Source: Acidimicrobiales bacterium (lineage in GTDB: Bacteria; Actinomycetota; Acidimicrobiia; Acidimicrobiales; CADCSY01). From it: a stretch of DNA of 64,000 nucleotides. The position numbers and the translations under genes are program-made. The notes under the pieces were generated by a model that was not told where the DNA came from, searched no databases, and saw only the letters and a list, made by a program, of their open reading frames with translations. The stretch covers positions 62,001 to 126,000 of the forward strand of contig JAUJNB010000002.1 in the NCBI GenBank assembly GCA_030446545.1, given 5' to 3'. Below, piece by piece: positions 46,937 to 56,060 of this stretch (positions are counted from its first letter, which is position 1; the number at the start of each line of letters is the position of its first letter).

Positions 46937-47527
46937 ATGAGCTTGACCAAGAAAGGTGCGGCGTTCTTCGGTACCGCAGTGGCGGCCATGGCCTTCACCG
47001 CCATCGCCGCCTTCGCGTGCACCAATCTCGCCACGCTCAACTTGAGCAGCGGCAGTGGTGGCGCAGGCGACGCCATCGCCGTCACCGGTTCGTCGTTCCG
47101 GGTCGCCACCGGCGACAACCCGGCCATGCCCGTGGTCCTCAACTGGAACGGTGTCGACGGCCCGGTCCTGGCTCAGACCACTCCTGACGCTGCCGGCAAC
47201 ATCTCGGCCACCTTCAGCGTGCCCGAGGGCCAGCCCGGCTACTACGTGATCGTCGCCAGCCAGAAGGATGCCGAGGGCGCCGACGCCTACGGCACCCCGG
47301 CTCGGGCTTCGTTCCAGATCCTCGGCCCCAACGGCGAGTCCGTGGTCCAGCCGGCCGGCAACCAGGCGGCTCCCGTCACCGCTGACCCCAGCTCCAGCGG
47401 CATCATCGCCTTGACCGTGGGTCTGGGTGTCCTCGGGCTGGCCCTGTTCGGCGCCGGCTTCACCGCCTTCGTCCGCCAGGCTCGCAGCCGTGAGGTCCCT
47501 GTCGCTTCCAAGGTGCGCAACGACTGA
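46937..47527 (+). CDS. Secreted surface protein with Ig-like domain and C-terminal membrane anchor
   Basis: A 196-residue protein with a strong GAGGAGG site. The signal peptide is 'KKGAAFFGTAVAAMAFTAIA' with cleavage near AFA-CT; a beta domain follows ('GAGDAIAVTGSSFRVATGDN', 'GNISATFSVPEGQPGYYVIV'), then a Pro/Ser linker, a membrane helix (about 154-176) and the basic end 'VRQARSREVPVASKVRND'. There is no LPxTG sequence, so it is probably held by the helix alone. The domain resembles IPT/Big-type modules. A terminator hairpin follows. It is likely well expressed, given the promoter and ribosome site. Confidence 0.8.
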   Translation: MSLTKKGAAFFGTAVAAMAFTAIAAFACTNLATLNLSSGSGGAGDAIAVTGSSFRVATGDNPAMPVVLNWNGVDGPVLAQTTPDAAGNISATFSVPEGQPGYYVIVASQKDAEGADAYGTPARASFQILGPNGESVVQPAGNQAAPVTADPSSSGIIALTVGLGVLGLALFGAGFTAFVRQARSREVPVASKVRND

Positions 47528-47566
47528 GGTTCCCGCAGCACCCCCCACCGCTGAGTAAGGCCCGAT

Positions 47567-47590
47567 CCGGGCGCCCGCAAGGGCGCCCGG
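47567..47590 (+). terminator. Strong hairpin after the surface protein gene
   Basis: CCGGGCGCC, loop CGCAAG, GGCGCCCGG: nine perfect G/C pairs, 40 bases after the stop. There is a single T afterwards and no T-tract. It isolates this gene from the lipoprotein gene that starts at 47638. Confidence 0.7.
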
Positions 47591-47637
47591 TCGGCGCGTC
47601 GGGCCGGCGGCGTCGGAGCGGGCGCGGAGAGGAACGA

Positions 47638-49269
47638 TTGCGGGGCGGGCTGGGGCTGGGGGTGGTAGTGGCCCTGGCCGCAGCGGCCTGCACCAGTGCC
47701 CAGCCGGCCCCGCCGAGCTCCGAGCCCGCGGCCCGGGCCGAGAAGCAGGATCTGCGGGTGGCCGTGGGCGGAGACCCTTTCCTCGGCGGCACACCGCCTG
47801 CCCCCGACCTCGGTCTGGCCGGTGATGCGCTCAACCCCGGCATCTTCGAGACCCTGACCACGGTGACGCCCTCGTTCGGGCTCCGCGCCGGCCTGGCGGT
47901 GCGCTGGGAAGCCGAGAGCGCCACCCGTTGGCGCTTCGAGCTCCGCCCGGGCGTGCGCTTCCATGACGGAACACCGATGACCGCGGCGGCGGTGGTCGAG
48001 ACCCTTCGAGCGGTGGTCGCCGGCTTCGAGAGCTCCGAATCCGGGAACGTACCCCGGCGCCAGTGGCTGCCTCGTGGCCTGGCGCCCGAGTCGGCTACGG
48101 CCGACGGCGAGCACGTGGTGCGGGTGGAGTTGACCGAGGCCAACCTGCGCCTGGCCGAGCAGTTGGCCAACCCGTCGATGGCGGTGATGGCTCCGGGTAC
48201 CCGGGCGGGTGACGGGACGAGGCCGGACCAGACGCCCACGGGGACCGGGCCCTTCCGGTTCGATTCCTACGTCCCCGACACCGAGCTCCGGGTGTCGGCC
48301 AACGACGACTACTGGGAGGGGCCACCCCAGCTCACTTCGATCACCTTTCGGTTCGGGCCCGAGGAGGACGCCAGCCGCCTGCTGGCCACGGGCGAGGTCG
48401 ATCTCGTCGGTCAGATCCCGTCCTCGGTGCTGGCCAAGGTCTCGGGCCGTACGGAGCGGGCGGTGGCTTCATCACCGGCGCGGGCGGTCTACCTCTTGTT
48501 CAATCGGGGCGGGGTGGGGGAGTGGTCGACCCTCCGCGACGACGACCTGCGCCGGGCCCTGGCCCTGGCCCTGGATCGGCCCCGGTTGGGCCGAGCCGGG
48601 TGGCCCGACCACGCCGAGCCCAACGACAGCCTGATTCCGTCGGCGGTGCTGAACGAGGCTGGCGAAGAGGTGGTGCCCCTCGGACACGACCCTCTCGGCG
48701 CCTCGGCTCTCCTCGACCGCGCCGGCTGGTCCCTCGGGGCCGACGGCGTCCGCAGCCGCGACGGTGCGCCGCTCACGCTGTCCCTGTTGACCCGCGAACC
48801 CGATCTGGTCCCCATGGCCGTGGTGGAGGCCATGCGGGCCCAGCTGGCCGAAGTGGGCGTGACCCTCGAGGTCGGCCCAGCTGAGCCGGAAGGGCCGCCG
48901 CCGCTCCAGCTGGTCAACGCGGCCACCTTCGACCTCTTCCTCGACGTGGTGCCCCAGGACGACGCCAACCCCTGCGCGCTCTGCCGGTACTTCTCCATCC
49001 GACCGGGAGGTCAGCTCGCCGTGGCCGGCGTGGCCGGTGCCGGTCCGCAGGGTGACGCATTGTTCGACCAGGTGCACCGGGCGCCGTCCCTCGATGCAGC
49101 TCGCCGGGTGGCGGCCGAGCTCATGTCGGTGGTGGTGGCCGACGAAGTGGTGGCGCTGCCCCTGGTGGCCTTGGGCAACCCGTGGTTGGTGTCGTCGCGC
49201 GTCCAGGGATTCGATCCTGCCGAGCTGGCCGGATCCCAGCGCTGGGAGTCGGTCTACCTGACCGGGTAG
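47638..49269 (+). CDS. ABC transporter peptide/nickel-type solute-binding lipoprotein (SBP_bac_5)
   Basis: A 543-residue extracytoplasmic binding protein beginning with TTG, preceded by GAGAGGA. The lipobox is 'VALAAAACTSAQ', so it is a lipoprotein. SBP_bac_5 features: 'GDALNPGIFETLTTVTPSFG' near the start, 'RFELRPGVRFHDGTPMTAAA', 'PTGTGPFRFDSYVPDTELRV' and 'LSLLTREPDLVPMAVVEAMR'. The family binds oligopeptides, dipeptides or Ni chelates. No permease or ATPase genes are next to it, so it is an orphan receptor whose transporter must be elsewhere. Confidence 0.9.
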   Translation: MRGGLGLGVVVALAAAACTSAQPAPPSSEPAARAEKQDLRVAVGGDPFLGGTPPAPDLGLAGDALNPGIFETLTTVTPSFGLRAGLAVRWEAESATRWRFELRPGVRFHDGTPMTAAAVVETLRAVVAGFESSESGNVPRRQWLPRGLAPESATADGEHVVRVELTEANLRLAEQLANPSMAVMAPGTRAGDGTRPDQTPTGTGPFRFDSYVPDTELRVSANDDYWEGPPQLTSITFRFGPEEDASRLLATGEVDLVGQIPSSVLAKVSGRTERAVASSPARAVYLLFNRGGVGEWSTLRDDDLRRALALALDRPRLGRAGWPDHAEPNDSLIPSAVLNEAGEEVVPLGHDPLGASALLDRAGWSLGADGVRSRDGAPLTLSLLTREPDLVPMAVVEAMRAQLAEVGVTLEVGPAEPEGPPPLQLVNAATFDLFLDVVPQDDANPCALCRYFSIRPGGQLAVAGVAGAGPQGDALFDQVHRAPSLDAARRVAAELMSVVVADEVVALPLVALGNPWLVSSRVQGFDPAELAGSQRWESVYLTG

Positions 49270-49291
49270 GCCCGGTGGCGGTTACTCCTCG

Positions 49292-49735
49292 TCACGTCGA
49301 CGCCCGTGCTCCGGTCGCCTCGGGAGGCGGGGTGCGATGGGCCCAGGTCCAGGCGCCGCCCAACGCCAGCACGGCCAGGCCGGGCAGGCTGTGATAGACC
49401 GTGGCGCCCCAGGGCGCCTGTTCCCGGCTGGCCTGGAGGACGAGCGGGAGGTGGGTGGCGCTCATCCAGAACCCGGCCAGCACGATGCCCAGCCCGGCAG
49501 GGAACAGCAGACCACCGGCACGACCGCCCCGGGCCAGCAGGAACGACCCCAGCGAGATGGCCAGGACGACCATGCCGGGCACCACGTGGTCGACGATCTC
49601 CACGGTGTCGTCGGTGGCGAGGAAGGGCCCGGTGTAGGGCGGCAGCAACGCCCACCCCCCCACCAGCAGGCCCAGCCCGGCCAGCATGGGCAACGCGGTG
49701 CTGCGTTGGGCCGGAGGGACGGCCGGGGCCGTCAC
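49292..49735 (-). CDS. Four-helix integral membrane protein of unknown function
   Basis: A 147-residue hydrophobic protein from the GTG at 49735, 16 bases after the stop of the TGA-containing ATPase. Four membrane helices are visible ('LPMLAGLGLLVGGWALL', 'VPGMVVLAISLGSFLLARG', 'LLFPAGLGIVLAGFW', 'LPGLAVLALGGAWTWA'), with a conserved-looking 'ATDDTVEIVDHVVPG' loop. It is probably co-transcribed with the two ATPases and may be their membrane partner. Confidence 0.7.
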   Translation of the reverse strand: MTAPAVPPAQRSTALPMLAGLGLLVGGWALLPPYTGPFLATDDTVEIVDHVVPGMVVLAISLGSFLLARGGRAGGLLFPAGLGIVLAGFWMSATHLPLVLQASREQAPWGATVYHSLPGLAVLALGGAWTWAHRTPPPEATGARAST

Positions 49736-49751
49736 GGCGAGCCGCGCACGG

Positions 49752-50489
49752 TCAGGAAGTGAACGCGACCAGATCGTCGGCCAGGCGGGCCAGGGCCAGT
49801 ACGGCGGGGGCGTCGGGTGCACTGTCGAGGGGAGCCACCCCATGGCGATCGGCGGCCACGATGGCCGGGTCGTCGGGGATGGGAACGACCTGGTGGTCGG
49901 GGAAGGCCTTGGTGATCATGACCAGGTCGTCTTCGTTGCGGATGCGGCTGGCCACGACCACGGCCCGGCCCAGCGACTTGTCGGCCACCAGGTCGGCGGC
50001 CCGGCATCCCACCTCGACCGACTTGGGGGTGGGTTCGACCACGATCAGCACCAGGTCGACCCCGGCGTCACCGAGGCGGGTGAGGGTCCCCACCCCCGCT
50101 TCGAGGTCGGCCACCACCATCTTGTTGCTGAAGTCCACGCTGCCGAGCAACTGCTCGGCGGAGAGGCCACATCAAAGGCAGCCTGGTTCGGGGTTGTCGA
50201 TCCGGCTCACCACCGCCAGGCGCACACCGTCGGGGGCATCCGAGCCGAAGCGGTCGAGCACTTGGTCCCACTCCGAGGCGTGCTCCTCCTCGCCCTCGTC
50301 GAGAGCTTGGCGCATGGAGACCAACCGCTCGGTCTCGTCGTCGCCCACCCCGAGGGAGATGCCCAGGTTGGGGTTGGAATCGCAGTCGAGGGCCACGACG
50401 TCGTGGCCCTGGCGGGCCAGGGTGCGGGCCAGGATGGCCGACGTGGTGGTCTTGCCCGAGCCCCCTTTGCCTGTCACTGCCAGCTTCAT
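49752..50489 (-). CDS. CooC/MinD-like ATPase with in-frame TGA (candidate selenoprotein)
   Basis: A 245-codon frame containing one TGA at codon 106. N-terminus 'MKLAVTGKGGSGKTTTSAIL' is a deviant Walker A and 'VVALDCDSNPNLGISLG' switch I. At the metal motif the sequence is E-P-G-C-L-[TGA]-C-G-L-S; related ATPases, as I recall them, have Cys there (CxCC). The frame continues without a break into 'SNKMVVADLEAGVGTLTRLG' and 'LVLIVVEPTPKSVEVGC'. From the base after the TGA there are 12 bases and then GCCGAGC-AGTT-GCTCGGC. Readings: selenocysteine (Cys replaced by Sec) or a point mutation/error. ATGA overlap with the upstream ATPase. Confidence 0.8.
50142..50159 (-). promoter_or_regulatory. Candidate bacterial SECIS hairpin
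   Basis: On the minus strand GCCGAGC (50159-50153), loop AGTT (50152-50149), GCTCGGC (50148-50142): seven perfect pairs with G as second loop base. The loop lies 20-23 bases after the TGA at 50174-50172, inside the 16-37 base window known for bacterial SECIS elements. It lies within coding sequence for S-A-E-Q-L-L-G, so chance cannot be excluded. Confidence 0.5.
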
Positions 50490-51259
50490 GTGGTGGCCCC
50501 CTTGAGCTGTTGGTGGTCGAGACGTTCCAACAACAAGGATACCGCTCCTACCGCGACAGAATCAGGGACGACATCGAGGGGCGCCCGACCGCTGCGCTCG
50601 GCGTCGGCAAAGGCGGGCTCGAGGGGGACCGAGGCGACCACCTCCAGGCCGCTACGGCGGGCGATGAGCTCCACGTCGCCCGGCTCGGTCACCTTGTTGG
50701 CCACGGCCAGCACTCGCACCGGGCGATCGGCGGACGAGGCCAGCCGGGCCAGGCGCCGGGCCGACAACAGGGACTTGGCCATGGGTTCGACCACCACCAG
50801 GTAGGTGTCGGCGTAGCCGCCCCAGCCGGTGAAGGCCTGGCGGGTCCCGCCCGGGAGGTCGCCCACCAGGTGCCAACGGTCCTCCGGCAGCTCGTGGATG
50901 ATCTGGCGGAAGGCGATCTGGGAGCGGAACAAGGCCCGGGGGTCGGTCCGGATCTTGCCGAACTGGAGGAAGCGCACCCCGTCGGGTGCGGTGGCGGCGT
51001 AGCGGTCGATGGCCTCGGCCGCGCTGAGCCCGGCCCGCAGTCGGTAGCGGGGCCCTTCTTCGTCCTCGGGCCGGTCTTCGATGGCCTCGTCGGGCAGGGG
51101 CGCGTCGTCCCGGTCGAGGCCGAGGGAGAAGGCCATCCCCGGCAGCGGGTCGGAGTCGATGGCCAGCACCGGCTGGCCCCGGCGGGCGAGGAGCCGGGCG
51201 AACGTGCCGGCGATGGCGGACTTGCCGGCGCCGCCCTTGCCGACGAACGCAACCCTCAT
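50486..51259 (-). CDS. CooC/ArsA-like P-loop ATPase
   Basis: A 257-residue ATPase: 'MRVAFVGKGGAGKSAIAGTF' (Walker A), 'VLAIDSDPLPGMAFSLG' and 'WHLVGDLPGGTRQAFTGWGG', then 'TYLVVVEPMAKSLLSARRLA' and 'VRVLAVANKVTEPGDVELIA'. It lacks the CxC metal motif of the other two ATPases in the window. With the following gene it forms an overlapping pair (ATGA), suggesting a heterodimeric ATPase. The target metalloprotein is unknown. Confidence 0.85.
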   Translation of the reverse strand: MRVAFVGKGGAGKSAIAGTFARLLARRGQPVLAIDSDPLPGMAFSLGLDRDDAPLPDEAIEDRPEDEEGPRYRLRAGLSAAEAIDRYAATAPDGVRFLQFGKIRTDPRALFRSQIAFRQIIHELPEDRWHLVGDLPGGTRQAFTGWGGYADTYLVVVEPMAKSLLSARRLARLASSADRPVRVLAVANKVTEPGDVELIARRSGLEVVASVPLEPAFADAERSGRAPLDVVPDSVAVGAVSLLLERLDHQQLKGATT

Positions 51260-51283
51260 GCTGGATCCCTCACGCTGCTTGCC

Positions 51284-52885
51284 TCACTCTCTGGCCTCCG
51301 GCCGTTGCTCTGGGACGAACTCTTTCGATGGCGCTCGGCCGATGGACACGCCGCCCGCTGCACCCTTCACCGATCGACGCCGAGTGAACCACGTGAGGCC
51401 GAGGGCCACCACCGCGGCGGTCGCCGCCACCGCCCACGGGAAGCCAGAGGGGCCCAGCCCGGACACGGTGGCGGTGAAGACGTCCTGGCGGCCGTCGTCC
51501 AGGCTGCCGAGGCGGGTGTCGGTCCAGACGGCCGAGGCGGCCCCGTCGGTGCTGTGGAGACCGGTTCGGGTGCCGAAGTCAGCCTCGACCGTCTCGTCGA
51601 AGAGGTTGAACACGGGGCCGACGCGCGAGTCGAACGGCATGGAGGAGACCCGCTGGTTGGTGAAGGTGGCTCCGTTGTCCTGCGAACTGGCCAGGAAGGC
51701 GTCGGTCAAAACGTCGGCGGGGTCGAGCCGGCGGTCGTAGAACAACACGTCGACCCGACCGCCGGGGGCCACCGCCACCCGGGGCAGGTACTGGCGGGTG
51801 CCGTCGCCCGCCGGGTTGTCGTTGACCCGTACGGCCCCGCCCCAGGTGGCGCCTCCGTCGTCGGAGCGGCGCAGGAAGACGTCTTCGTCGTCCCCGTCGA
51901 CACCGCTGTGCCAGGTGACGTAGAGCACTCCCTCGGGGCCGGCGGCGATGGAGGGGTGCTCGGGGAGGAAGACGAGGAACCGCCTGGTGGGCACGATCCC
52001 CGACTCCAGCTCGACGCCCGGGGTGAACGACTGGCCGTCGTCGTCGGAGCGGGCCACCACCAGGGCGAAGGGGCCCTCGGCCGGCGGGCCCTCCAGGCCC
52101 TCGAAGTCGCGCCGGTCGTCCTTGAAGTCCTGGTACAGCACCACCAGGGCGCCGTCGGTGGTGATGACCGGGGTGGCCGCCCCCACTCGGGGCCGGGCGG
52201 GGTCACTGACCGGCACGGGCGCGGAGAAGCTGCGGCCGCCGTCGCCGGACCGGGCCGCCACGATGGTGGCCGGGCCCACCAGACGGTTGAGCGCCACGTT
52301 CTCGGCCTGCAGCCAGACCGCATGGACGGTCCCCTCGGGGTCGACGGCCAACCGGGGCTGGAAGGTGAGCGGGCCGGCCACCGGTACGGGCGGGGCCATG
52401 GTGGCGCCCCCGTCGGCTGAGGTGGTCATCCACAGCCGGGCCGGGGTGTTGCCGTTGCCCTGGAGCTCGACGTAGAGGACGAAGAGGGTGCCGTCGGGGG
52501 CGAAGGCGACGTCGGGGGCGAAGGGGCAGGGCAGCTGGCGAGGAACGCCCCCAGCCACGGGATCAGGAAGGCCGGCGTTGCACGCAGGGGTGTCGGGGGG
52601 CAGGGGGATGGTGGTGGGTCGCCAGGTGACGCCTCCGTCGTCGCTCCACTCCACCAGGGCGGAGAAACCGGGGCGGTCGATGCGATGGGCCACGACCAGG
52701 TTCGAGGGACGGACCGGGTTGCGGGCCAAGGTGGGCGAGTTGTTGGCGGTGATGATGCCGGGTGGGTTGACGAGCACGTTGGCGCTCACCTCCGGCCCGC
52801 CCTCGAGGACGAAGAGGAACACCCCCGCCGCCAGGAGGGCCAGAGCGACCACGCCCGCCACCAGAGCCGAGCGCGCCGGGGTCAA
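51284..52885 (-). CDS. Sialidase/BNR-repeat-type surface protein
   Basis: A 533-residue protein from a TTG at 52885. An N-terminal signal-anchor helix (about 7-29) is followed by a six-bladed propeller with Asp-box-like turns: 'VEWSDDGGVTWRPTTI', 'WMTTSADGGATMAPPVPV', 'AARSGDGGRSFSAPVPV', 'VARSDDDGQSFTPGV', 'FLRRSDDGGATWGGAVRV' and 'LASSQDNGATFTN'. A C-terminal helix (FPWAVAATAAVVALGLTWF) and basic tail follow. The catalytic residues of sialidases are not assured, so it may be a binding propeller. The TTG start is uncertain. It ends 24 bases upstream of the ATPase pair on the same strand. Confidence 0.8.
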   Translation of the reverse strand: MTPARSALVAGVVALALLAAGVFLFVLEGGPEVSANVLVNPPGIITANNSPTLARNPVRPSNLVVAHRIDRPGFSALVEWSDDGGVTWRPTTIPLPPDTPACNAGLPDPVAGGVPRQLPCPFAPDVAFAPDGTLFVLYVELQGNGNTPARLWMTTSADGGATMAPPVPVAGPLTFQPRLAVDPEGTVHAVWLQAENVALNRLVGPATIVAARSGDGGRSFSAPVPVSDPARPRVGAATPVITTDGALVVLYQDFKDDRRDFEGLEGPPAEGPFALVVARSDDDGQSFTPGVELESGIVPTRRFLVFLPEHPSIAAGPEGVLYVTWHSGVDGDDEDVFLRRSDDGGATWGGAVRVNDNPAGDGTRQYLPRVAVAPGGRVDVLFYDRRLDPADVLTDAFLASSQDNGATFTNQRVSSMPFDSRVGPVFNLFDETVEADFGTRTGLHSTDGAASAVWTDTRLGSLDDGRQDVFTATVSGLGPSGFPWAVAATAAVVALGLTWFTRRRSVKGAAGGVSIGRAPSKEFVPEQRPEARE

Positions 52886-53014
52886 CTTGGCGTTCCCGGG
52901 CCCATCTTCCGAGCGACTCTAGCCCCGGGACTGCTTCTGTCGACGCCCGTCTCTTGTCGGGCCGGGGCCGGCCGGCGCGTTGCTCCGCAGCCAGGCCTTG
53001 GCGTAACCTTCGTC

Positions 53015-55302
53015 GTGGGCGCAAAGGAGCTGGCAGCCAGGTCGACCAGCGCCTCGGCTCTCCAGCGCGCCGGCCGTTTCGTCGGGGTCATCGCCCTCGG
53101 GGGTTGCCTGATCGCGGTCAGCTTCGCCCTCCTCGCCAAGGCCGGTTCGGGCATGCTCCAGGCCGGGCAGACGGCGCCGGTCAGCGAGATCGACCTCAAC
53201 CCCCTGCCCCAACGGTCGGTGGTGTTGGCTTCTGACGGGAGCCTCATCGCCGTGTTGCACCGGGAGCAGAACCGCAAGTCGGTGGCGTTGTCGGAGGTCC
53301 CCCAGGTCGTGGTGGACACGGTGCTGGCAGTGGAGGACCAGGAGTTCTACGAGCACGGCGGCATGAACCTGCGCTCGACGGCCCGGGCTCTGGCCACCAA
53401 CGTCTCGGCCGGCGACGTCCTCCAGGGTGGTTCTACGATCACCCAGCAACTGGTGAAGAACTCCCTGCTCACCCCCAAGCAGGATCTGCAACGCAAGCTC
53501 GAGGAAGCGGTACTGGCCATCCGCCTCGAGGACCAGATGACCAAGGACCAGATCCTCGAGCGCTACCTCAACACCGTCTACTTCGGCAACGGGACCTACG
53601 GGGTCCAGGCCGCGGCCGAGGTGTACTTCGGGGTCGGGGTGGGCGAGCTGGGCCAGAACGAAGCCGCCTTCCTGGCCGGCCTCATCCGCAACCCCATCGG
53701 CTATGACCCCTTCCTCTACCCGGAGGTGGCCAAGGAGCGGCGCGACCTGATCCTCGACCGGTTGACCACCGTGGGCCAGATCGACGCGGCAGACGCCGAG
53801 CGCCTCCGCCAGGTCCCGGTGCCGTCCGAGCGGGGCAACCTCGAGCTGTTGCCCAAACCCAAGGACTACTTCGTGGAAGAGGTCACCCGGCGCCTGCTCG
53901 AGGATCCCCGGCTGGGCCAGACCGACACCGAGCGCTACAACGCCCTGTTCCTCGGAGGCCTGACCGTCAAGACCACCCTCGACCCCCGCCTGCAGTCCCT
54001 GGCCGAGGAGGCGGTGGCGTCGGTCATCCCGGAAGGAGCGGACCAGTTCACCGCCTCGGTGGTCAGCGTGGAGCCGGGGACCGGCGCGGTGCGGGCCCTG
54101 GTGGGCGGCCGGGGCTTCGAGACCGACAAGTACAACATCGCCACCCAGGGAGTCGGCCAACAGCCGGGTTCGTCGTTCAAGCCCTTCGTGCTGGCCACCG
54201 CCCTGGAGGAAGGCATCTCGCCCGACTCCACCATCGACGGGCGGGGCCCTGCGCCTTCCCCAACCCCGGTGGCGTCCCCGACCCCTACGAGCTGGAGAAC
54301 TTCGAGGGATCCGCCGGTGGCGTGCTCAGCCTCACCGACGCCACCCGCAGTTCGGTGAACTGCGCCTACGTGCGCCTGGGCAAGCTGGTGGGCCTGGAGA
54401 AGGTGGCCGAGACGGCCAGGCGCATGGGCATCACCACGCCCGTGCGGCCCGACCTCTCGATGCCGCTCGGGACCAACGAGGTCCTGCCGATCGACATGGC
54501 CGGGGCCTACGCCACCTTTGCCGCCGACGGGATGCACTACCAGCCCTACCTGGTCGAAGAGGTGACCGACCAGGAGGGCGACGTGCTCCTGGAAGGACCG
54601 ATGGAAGGGACCCAGGCCATCTCGGCTGACAGTGCCCGTCTCACCACCGAGGTGCTCGAAGGGGTGGTCAGCGGTGGGACGGCCACCGCCGCCCGCTTCG
54701 GCGATCGGCGTCCGGCGGCGGGCAAGACCGGCACCACGTCGGCCTACAGCGATGCCTGGTTCGTCGGCTTCGTCCCCCAGCTGTCCACGGCGGTGTGGAT
54801 GGGCTCACCCGAGGCCAGCGTGGAGATGACCAACGTCGGAGGCGTGCGGGTGACCGGGGGTTCCTATCCGGCGAGGATCTGGCAGGCCTACATGGGGCCC
54901 GCCCTGGCCGACCAGCCCGGGGAGGCCTTCCCCGTCCCGCCCGCAGCGGGCCCGGCGGAGTCGCTGCGCCTTGAGGGGGAAGCTCCCGCGCCCCGGCCTC
55001 GGGACAGGGATGGGAAGGGGTCGCGAGCCGATGGCGACCGACAGGCCGAGTCCCGTGACGAGACGTCGTCCGGGGACGACGACGCCACCGAGGACCGCAC
55101 CCCGGTGGAGGGGGGCGACGAGTCGGAGGGTAGCAACGCCCGGGACGACGACGGTGACGTCAAGCCGGGCCGCGACGAGCCCGACGACCGACCCCCGTCC
55201 ACCTCGCCGACCGACGGCGGCGGGAACCAGCCCGACGACGACGATGACTCGGGTGGTGGGGGTGGGTGCGTGCCCGGGAACCCGTCCTTCCCGTTCTGCT
55301 AA
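53015..55302 (+). CDS. Class A penicillin-binding protein (transglycosylase-transpeptidase), frameshifted
   Basis: About 762 residues from the GTG at 53015 after correcting one lost base in GGGGCCC (54243-54249), which joins 'STIDGRGP' to 'CAFPNPGGVPDPYELENF'. One N-terminal membrane helix is followed by the GT51 domain with 'VEDQEFYEHGG' (catalytic Glu near 107) and 'GGSTITQQLVKNSLL'. The transpeptidase has Ser386 in 'PGSSFKPF', SxN in 'RSSVNCAYV' and KTG in 'AAGKTGTTSAYSDAW'. The last 110 residues are a disordered Asp/Glu/Gly/Pro tail ending CVPGNPSFPFC. It builds peptidoglycan at the membrane. Confidence 0.93.
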
Positions 55303-55340
55303 GGGTGACCCTTGTCTGACGTCTCCTCGGGAGCGGTCCG

Positions 55341-56060
55341 GTGAGCGACCCGTCACTGGAGGCCCTCCTCGAGGTCCAGGCCCACGACCTGGTCATCGAC
55401 CAACTCCGTCACCGACGGGCCACGCTTCCCGAGCGGGCCGCCCTTTCGGCCCAGTCCCACACGCTGGCCGAGGTGGGTCGACGCCTGGATGACAACCAGG
55501 GACAAGCCCACGAGTTGGAGCGTCGTCAGCGGCGCCTGGAGGACGAGACCGAGCTGGTCGTGGCCAAGGCGATCGACAGTGAGGGGCGGCTGTACTCGGG
55601 GACGGTGACGGCCCCGAGGGAGCTCCAGGCGCTCTCCGCCGAGGTCGAGGGACTCCGGCGCCGGCAGCGAGGCTTCGAGGACGAGGTGCTCGAGGTGATG
55701 GAGGCCCGCGAGCCGATCGAGGCCGAGCGTGCCCACCTGGCCGGGGAGGAGCAGAACCTGCGGGCCGAGGGAAGCCGCCTGGTGACGCTTCTGGTGGCCG
55801 GCGAGGGTGAGATCGACGGCCTGATCGCAGCTGAGTTGGTGGCTCGCGAGCGCTGGGCCCAGGAAGTGCCGGCCGACCTGCTGAACACCTACGAACGCCT
55901 CCGTCTTCGTCTCGGCGGCGTCGGGGTGGCCCGCGTCGATGCCGGACGCTGTACGGGCTGCCACCTGGGCCTGTCGGCGGTGGAGCTCGACAACCTCCGA
56001 CGGGTGGGTGCCGGTGCCGCCGTGCGCCACGAGGAGTGCGGTCGGATCCTGGTCCCTTGA
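55341..56060 (+). CDS. Coiled-coil zinc-ribbon protein (DUF164/zf-RING_7 type)
   Basis: A 239-residue protein from a GTG. Residues 5-180 form a long antiparallel coiled coil rich in Arg/Glu/Leu; the last 45 residues are a C4 zinc ribbon with 'RCTGCHLGLSAVELDNLRR' and 'VRHEECGRILVP'. Such proteins are widespread in actinobacteria, often beside RNase H/cobC-type genes, and are thought to bind nucleic acid or act in translation. It overlaps the start region of the next membrane protein. Confidence 0.85.
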   Translation: MSDPSLEALLEVQAHDLVIDQLRHRRATLPERAALSAQSHTLAEVGRRLDDNQGQAHELERRQRRLEDETELVVAKAIDSEGRLYSGTVTAPRELQALSAEVEGLRRRQRGFEDEVLEVMEAREPIEAERAHLAGEEQNLRAEGSRLVTLLVAGEGEIDGLIAAELVARERWAQEVPADLLNTYERLRLRLGGVGVARVDAGRCTGCHLGLSAVELDNLRRVGAGAAVRHEECGRILVP

